Origin: Lentisphaerota bacterium
GTDB lineage: Bacteria; Verrucomicrobiota; Lentisphaeria; Oligosphaerales; JAFGRS01
NCBI GenBank assembly: GCA_012514865.1
Contig: JAAYZO010000230.1
Coordinates: 1-16,987, forward strand
Direction of reading: 5' to 3'
DNA: 16,987 bases
The translations under genes and the position numbers were made by a program. Positions 13,862 through 16,987 of the stretch are shown here, piece by piece. Under the pieces are notes generated by a model, which saw nothing but the letters and a program-made list of their open reading frames with translations, did not search any database and had not been told where the DNA came from. Each line of letters opens with the position of its first letter. Position 1 is the first letter of the stretch.

Positions 13862-14854
13862 TCAGGCCCGGCGGCGGTCGTCCCAGGCGGCGATGACGCG
13901 GTCGAAGAGCGCGTCCACCGACGCATCCGGGCGCTGCCGCGACGGGTCTTCGCGGAACCACGCCACCGCGGCGCGGATGCCCTCGCGGAAGCCGGTCCGG
14001 CACGCGAAGTCGGGCACGAGGCGCTTCACCTTGGCGCAGTCGAAGACGCCGGGGTGGGCCTTGTCGCCCTTGAGTTTGTCATGCATCACCGGCTCGACCT
14101 CGCAGATGACCTCGGTGGGTATGTGCACAATCGCCGGCGCGGCGACGCCCAGGGCCAGGCTGATCTCGGCCATGATCTGGTTCCAGGTCAGGACCTCGTC
14201 CGAGGTGATCTGGAAGGCGTCGTTCAGTGCTGCCGGGTTGCCGAGCAGCCCGGCCAGGCCGACTGCGAAGTCGGCACTGCTGGTAAGCGTCCAGAGGCCC
14301 TGGCCGTCGTCGTGAATGAACACCGGCCGGCCCTGCTCCAGGCGCGCCGCGACGGTGTAGCCGACGCTGCTGACCGGATTCGGGATCCAGCGCGACGAGT
14401 AGGTGTGCGAGGGCCGCACGATGGTGACGGGGAGGTCCGCGCCGGCGTGGCTACGCAGGAAGTCCTCGCAGGCCTGCTTCTTGCGGCCGTAGAGGCTGAA
14501 GTCGTTGCCCAGCGGGTCTGCCTCGGTGATCGGCAGACGCGCCGGCGGCTTGCGGTACACCACCGTCGTGCTGATGAAGACGTACTGGCCGGTCCGGCCG
14601 CGGAACAGCTCGACGTCGCGCTGGACGTCGGGGACGTCATACGCAATGAAGTTCACCACGGCGTCGAAGTGCCGCCGACCGAGGGCCGCGCGCATGGCCG
14701 CGGCGTCGGCGTGGTCGGCGACGACCGCCTCGAAGCCGGACGGCACCGGCGTCCGGCCGCGCGTCACCAGGGTGACGCGATGGCCGCGCGCCAGGAGCAG
14801 CGCCGCGCAGTCCGAGGAGATATTGCCCGTGCCACCGATGAAGAGGATATCCAT
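13862..14854 (-). CDS. NAD-dependent epimerase/dehydratase (extended SDR)
   Basis: 330 residues, normal for the extended SDR family. The N-terminal dinucleotide motif is MDILFIGGTGNIS (GGTGNI at 7-12), then DAVVNFIAYD, an FISTTVVY strand and the catalytic Tyr122-x3-Lys126 (YGRKK). A RPSHTYSSRW segment and a C-terminal helical cap ending with FREGIRAAVAWFRED follow. Such proteins act on nucleotide sugars or related substrates with bound NAD; the actual substrate cannot be read from sequence. The start ATG has AAAGGA 11 nt upstream and lies 56 bases after the nuclease gene on the same strand, so it may be co-transcribed with the tadA operon, although a hairpin lies between them. Confidence 0.88.
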   Translation of the reverse strand: MDILFIGGTGNISSDCAALLLARGHRVTLVTRGRTPVPSGFEAVVADHADAAAMRAALGRRHFDAVVNFIAYDVPDVQRDVELFRGRTGQYVFISTTVVYRKPPARLPITEADPLGNDFSLYGRKKQACEDFLRSHAGADLPVTIVRPSHTYSSRWIPNPVSSVGYTVAARLEQGRPVFIHDDGQGLWTLTSSADFAVGLAGLLGNPAALNDAFQITSDEVLTWNQIMAEISLALGVAAPAIVHIPTEVICEVEPVMHDKLKGDKAHPGVFDCAKVKRLVPDFACRTGFREGIRAAVAWFREDPSRQRPDASVDALFDRVIAAWDDRRRA

Positions 14855-14882
14855 CGTCTCGCTAGTCCTTTAATTAGGGGGT

Positions 14883-14900
14883 CGCCGCGCCGTCGCGGCG
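14883..14900 (-). terminator. Hairpin between the nuclease and epimerase genes
   Basis: CGCCGCG and CGCGGCG form a perfect 7-bp stem with a 4-nt loop, 10 bases after the nuclease stop on the minus strand. No T-run follows. It may attenuate expression of the epimerase or stabilise the upstream mRNA. Confidence 0.3.
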
Positions 14901-14910
14901 GCGTGCGTCG

Positions 14911-15852
14911 TCACGGCGCGGCCGTGGCGGCATTGACATACGGGCAGGCCTGACGGAAGTTGCAGCGTCGGCAGACGCGCTCGTTCTCACAGAACGGGAA
15001 GCGCTCCTCCGAGGCCTGGTTGGCCGCGACGTCGTCGAGACGCGCGCGCATCGCCTCGGCACTCGTCAGGATGAGGTCCTTGGTGTTGACCAGCATCTCA
15101 GGCTGGACCGGGTAGTCGCTGACGCGGGCCTGGTCGCCGAGGAAGACGCCGCAGAGGCGCAGGCGGTCCAGCGAGGCGAACCACTTCTCGGCCGCGTAGA
15201 GGGCGTAGCACGCCAACTGCGTCGTCAGCGACTCGCGGTCCTCGGCGCCCGTCTTCCAGTCGATCACGCGCACGGCGCCGTCGGCGTCGGTGTAGGCGAA
15301 GTCGATGGCGCACCAGACCTTCAGGTCGTCGATGCTGAAGGTGTCGAGGGTGTCGATCGGCTTCCACTGCAGGTAGGGCGTCGCCTCGATCTCACGCCGC
15401 ACGGCGCTCTCAGCAAAGGCCGCCAGGCAGGTATTGACACGCTCTTTGGTGCTGTCGGTGATCTCACGCGGCAGCGATCGGCCGTTGCCGTAGTAGAGCT
15501 CCTGCAGGTTGGTCTTCTTCGGACGCGTCCGCCACTCGCCGCTGACCGCCTCCAGCCAGCCGGAACGCAGACGCGTGCGCGCCCGCGCCTGCAGTTCCTC
15601 GACAGACATCGCCTGGCCCGTGCGCGCCAGACGCTGCAACGCCTCGCCGATGGTCTCGTGGACAATGCTCCCCGCCCACATCGGCAGGGTCTTCAGGTTC
15701 TTGAGGAGGTACAGCAGACGCGTGCGCTCGGGCGCCTCGGCCTCCCAGCCGCCCCAGGAGCCGTAGTAGTTGTAGTAGTAGGCCCGCTCGCACTCGCGAA
15801 AGAGCGCCGCGCGCGACACCGACCAACTGAAGTCATTCGAGAGTCTGGCCAT
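14911..15852 (-). CDS. PD-(D/E)XK nuclease of the RecB/Cas4-like family with predicted 4Fe-4S cluster
   Basis: 313 residues from ATG 15852. Motifs in order: SVSRAALFRECERAYYY with Cys21, GSIVHETIGEAL with His65, AIDFAYTD with Asp184, VIDWKTG with Asp198 and Lys200 (D-x-K), TQLACYALYA with Gln212 and Tyr216, and a C-terminal ERVCRRCNFRQACPY with Cys294, 297 and 303. Cys21 plus the C-x2-C-x5-C group is the cluster arrangement of Cas4 and AddB-type nucleases; an extra Cys288 is nearby. All catalytic residues are present, so DNA cleavage, probably on ends or single strands, is expected. No helicase domain or CRISPR genes are seen in the window. The gene overlaps the upstream tadA by 20 nt and has AAGGA as a weak ribosome site. 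The cellular role is open: repair, or defence. Confidence 0.87.
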   Translation of the reverse strand: MARLSNDFSWSVSRAALFRECERAYYYNYYGSWGGWEAEAPERTRLLYLLKNLKTLPMWAGSIVHETIGEALQRLARTGQAMSVEELQARARTRLRSGWLEAVSGEWRTRPKKTNLQELYYGNGRSLPREITDSTKERVNTCLAAFAESAVRREIEATPYLQWKPIDTLDTFSIDDLKVWCAIDFAYTDADGAVRVIDWKTGAEDRESLTTQLACYALYAAEKWFASLDRLRLCGVFLGDQARVSDYPVQPEMLVNTKDLILTSAEAMRARLDDVAANQASEERFPFCENERVCRRCNFRQACPYVNAATAAP

Positions 15853-16366
15853 GAGCCCGGGTGTCCTTTTCCTCCTGGCGACGCCGACGGAAAAACGCCT
15901 GCAGCATGGCCTGGCACTCTTCCGCAAGAACGCCGCCGCGGACCTCGACGCGATGTAGCATCCCCGGGTGGTCCGTGATGCTCAGGGCGCTGCCGGCGGC
16001 GCCCATGCGCGCATCGGCACAGCCGAAGACCAGGCGCCCCAGACGGGCATTGACCATCGCACCGGCGCACATGGCGCACGGCTCCTTGGTCACCACCAGG
16101 GTGCACTCGTTCAAACGCCAGTCGCCCAGCGCCGCCGAGGCCTGCGTCAGGGCGATCATCTCGGCGTGCGCCGTGGCGTCGTGGAGCATCTCGACCTGAT
16201 TGCAGGCCCGCGCCAGGACACGGCCCTGGCCGATGACAACCGCGCCGACGGGGACCTCGCCGCTGCTCTCGGCCTGCGCCGCCAGACGCAGCGCCAGGCG
16301 CATGGCGCCCTCGTCGCTGAGGTCGGCCCGGCGCAGCACCGGCTCGTGGTCGTCCGCGGCGCTCAC
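15833..16366 (-). CDS. tadA: tRNA-specific adenosine deaminase TadA
   Basis: 177 residues; TadA usually has 150-170. It converts adenosine 34 to inosine in the tRNA-Arg anticodon so that one tRNA can read several codons. The zinc site is complete: HAE with His67 and catalytic Glu69, and PCAMC with Cys97 and Cys100. Flanking motifs GEVPVGAVV, ARACNQVEMLHDATAHAEMIAL and AGAMVNARLGRLVFGCAD are typical of TadA. The C-terminus is charged (RRRRQEEKDTRAHGQ) and overlaps the nuclease start by 20 nt. Start GTG 16366 is chosen for GAGGAG 8 nt upstream and the GTGA overlap with the previous gene's stop; the open frame goes on to 16762 but only through repeat DNA and the small ORF. Confidence 0.93.
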   Translation of the reverse strand: MSAADDHEPVLRRADLSDEGAMRLALRLAAQAESSGEVPVGAVVIGQGRVLARACNQVEMLHDATAHAEMIALTQASAALGDWRLNECTLVVTKEPCAMCAGAMVNARLGRLVFGCADARMGAAGSALSITDHPGMLHRVEVRGGVLAEECQAMLQAFFRRRRQEEKDTRAHGQTLE

Positions 16367-16587
16367 TCGGAGAGCTCCTCGAGGAGTCGCCGCGCCCGCT
16401 CGGGCCGGCCGTCGACGGCAATCGCCGCCGCCTGACGCAGACGCGCCAGACGCGACGCGTCCGCACCGCCGGCACGCTCGATGCGGTCGAAGCCGGCTGC
16501 CACCTCGAGGAGGTGACTGCGCAGGTCCGCCGCGTAGAGATCCAGGAGTTCCTGCCCTGTCTTGGGTGGAGTCAATGCCATGCTCAT
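16363..16587 (-). CDS. Small hypothetical protein, first gene of the tadA-nuclease operon
   Basis: About 74 residues from ATG 16587 (ATG 16581 is an alternative; neither has a clear ribosome site). The stop overlaps the tadA start as GTGA. The product is charged, predicted mostly helical (GQELLDLYAADLRSHLLEVA and a C-terminal RPERARRLLEELSE) and has no motif I recognise. The frame is open to 16689, but the putative promoter at 16650-16678 lies inside that extension, which argues for the shorter start. The tight overlap with tadA supports it being real. The protein could be a small accessory subunit or could serve mainly to couple translation. Confidence 0.55.
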   Translation of the reverse strand: MSMALTPPKTGQELLDLYAADLRSHLLEVAAGFDRIERAGGADASRLARLRQAAAIAVDGRPERARRLLEELSE

Positions 16588-16649
16588 GCCCAGCCGTGCC
16601 GACTGCCCACCAGCGGTGCGGGCCCGGCACCCTCCCGACCGCAACGGGC

Positions 16650-16678
16650 AGTATAGCGCCCCAAGCCAGCCCTGGCCA
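16650..16678 (-). promoter_or_regulatory. Putative promoter of the tadA-nuclease operon
   Basis: On the minus strand TGGCCA (16678-16673), 17 nt, then TATACT (16655-16650) followed by G. The same layout precedes the SDR gene. A leader of about 55 nt would contain the hairpin GGTGC-CGGGCCC-GCACC before ATG 16587. Confidence 0.45.
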
Positions 16679-16707
16679 TGCCCGCCCAACGCCGGACCCG
16701 GAAACCC

Positions 16708-16773
16708 CCGACCCGCGACCCGCGACCCGCGGGAAAGGAAACGCCGAACGCTGAACGCCCAACGTCGAATCGA
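16708..16773. repeat. Heptamer-phased repeat, inverted relative to 7240-7287
   Basis: Units of CCGCGAC are followed by CCGCGGG, AAAGGAA, ACGCCGA, ACGCTGA, ACGCCCA and ACGTCGA, all in one 7-base phase. The block 16723-16748 is the reverse complement of 7262-7287 with one mismatch. It lies upstream of the tadA operon promoter. Confidence 0.75.
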
Positions 16774-16891
16774 CTCTTAAGAGGCTTATTGCGTATCGTA
16801 CTCGTCCTCGTCGTCGTCCCTCGTCGTCGAAGTTGAGATCAAACTCTATCGAGTACGAGGACGAGGACCGCTGCGCTGAGGACGAGGACGA
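16774..16891. repeat. Imperfect inverted element of CTC/GTC and GAG/GAC triplets with an AT-rich centre
   Basis: It opens with the perfect palindrome CTCTTAAGAG (16774-16783). A pyrimidine-rich arm of CTC/GTC triplets (about 16797-16830) is followed by an AT-richer centre (16831-16848) and a purine-rich arm of GAG/GAC triplets (16850-16891) interrupted by CGCTGCGCT. The arms can pair over part of their length. The strand asymmetry and the acidic or Leu/Val-like translations suggest non-coding simple repeats rather than a gene. Confidence 0.55.
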
Positions 16892-16910
16892 TTCTTTAGA
16901 GTGGACTCAC

Positions 16911-16941
16911 CGCCCAACGTTCAACACCGCAGGGAGCCAGC
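16911..16941. repeat. Exact 31-base inverted copy of 7150-7180
   Basis: The 31 bases are the perfect reverse complement of 7150-7180. On that strand it reads from GCTGGCTCCCTGCGG to CGTTGGGCG, the start of the heptamer array near murD. Here the array does not continue beyond it; a period-8 doublet CAGCACGA follows at 16942-16957. Confidence 0.9.
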
Positions 16942-16959
16942 CAGCACGACAGCACGACG

Positions 16960-16987
16960 GAACTCCGAACTCCGAACTCCCGAACTC
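16960..16987. repeat. Heptamer repeat GAACTCC at the window end
   Basis: Three perfect units of GAACTCC, then C and a partial fourth unit at the window edge. On the opposite strand the unit is GGAGTTC, one base from the GGAGGTC unit at 7044-7140. It may continue past the window. Confidence 0.8.

Noticed and set aside
14054..14953. 299-residue plus-strand open frame opposite the epimerase
   Set aside because: Shadow frame; the minus strand has the GGTGNI and YxxxK motifs of an extended SDR.
16367..16762. N-terminal extension of TadA to 309 residues
   Set aside because: It runs through the small ORF, the promoter candidate and repeat DNA; TadA homology begins after GTG 16366.

Overview
High-GC window (about 70% by eye), probably a metagenome-derived bacterial genome. 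The glycan-processing and secreted hydrolase genes, the many short intergenic repeats and the repeat types (CACGAAA nonamers, heptamer arrays) suggest the Planctomycetota/Lentisphaerota side of the PVC group. That placement is inference: no rRNA or other marker is present. A murD gene and a LysM lipoprotein point to a peptidoglycan-containing, diderm-type cell.

Layout. 1-2787 (+) is the 3' end of an operon for a membrane-bound complex related to complex I and group 4 [NiFe] hydrogenase: a HyfF-like antiporter subunit (partial), a NuoCD/HyfG-type large subunit and a ferredoxin-NuoB/HyfI fusion. The large subunit lacks the cysteines that hold the NiFe centre, so the complex fits the energy-converting hydrogenase-related (Ehr) class rather than a hydrogenase. 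2950-3720 (-) is a gluconate-5-dehydrogenase-like SDR, divergent from a 1044-residue secreted GH20-like protein with a C-terminal ThuA/GATase-like domain (3889-7023). A repeat-filled gap (7024-7432) precedes murD (7433-8812), which overlaps by ATGA a lipoprotein with three LysM domains (8809-10053). A structured, repeat-containing gap (10054-10513) leads to a membrane-anchored alpha/beta hydrolase of about 844 residues (10514-13048). The remaining genes are all on the minus strand: a small ORF, tadA and a 4Fe-4S PD-(D/E)XK nuclease in one overlapping operon (16587 to 14911), an NAD-dependent epimerase (14854-13862), then a 125-bp tandem repeat and a standalone NIF3-type domain protein (13416-13069). 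The window ends in more heptamer repeats.

Functional reading: respiratory energy conservation, carbohydrate turnover and cell-envelope building, plus tRNA wobble editing paired with a nuclease. There is no clear mobile element, CRISPR array, tRNA or rRNA. The most distinctive signals are intergenic: a 125-bp tandem repeat whose two main hairpins carry exactly complementary 7-nt loops; heptamer-phased repeat arrays present in inverted copies about 9.5 kb apart; and a recurring promoter-like TATA(C/G)TG motif ahead of several genes, usually followed by a leader hairpin.
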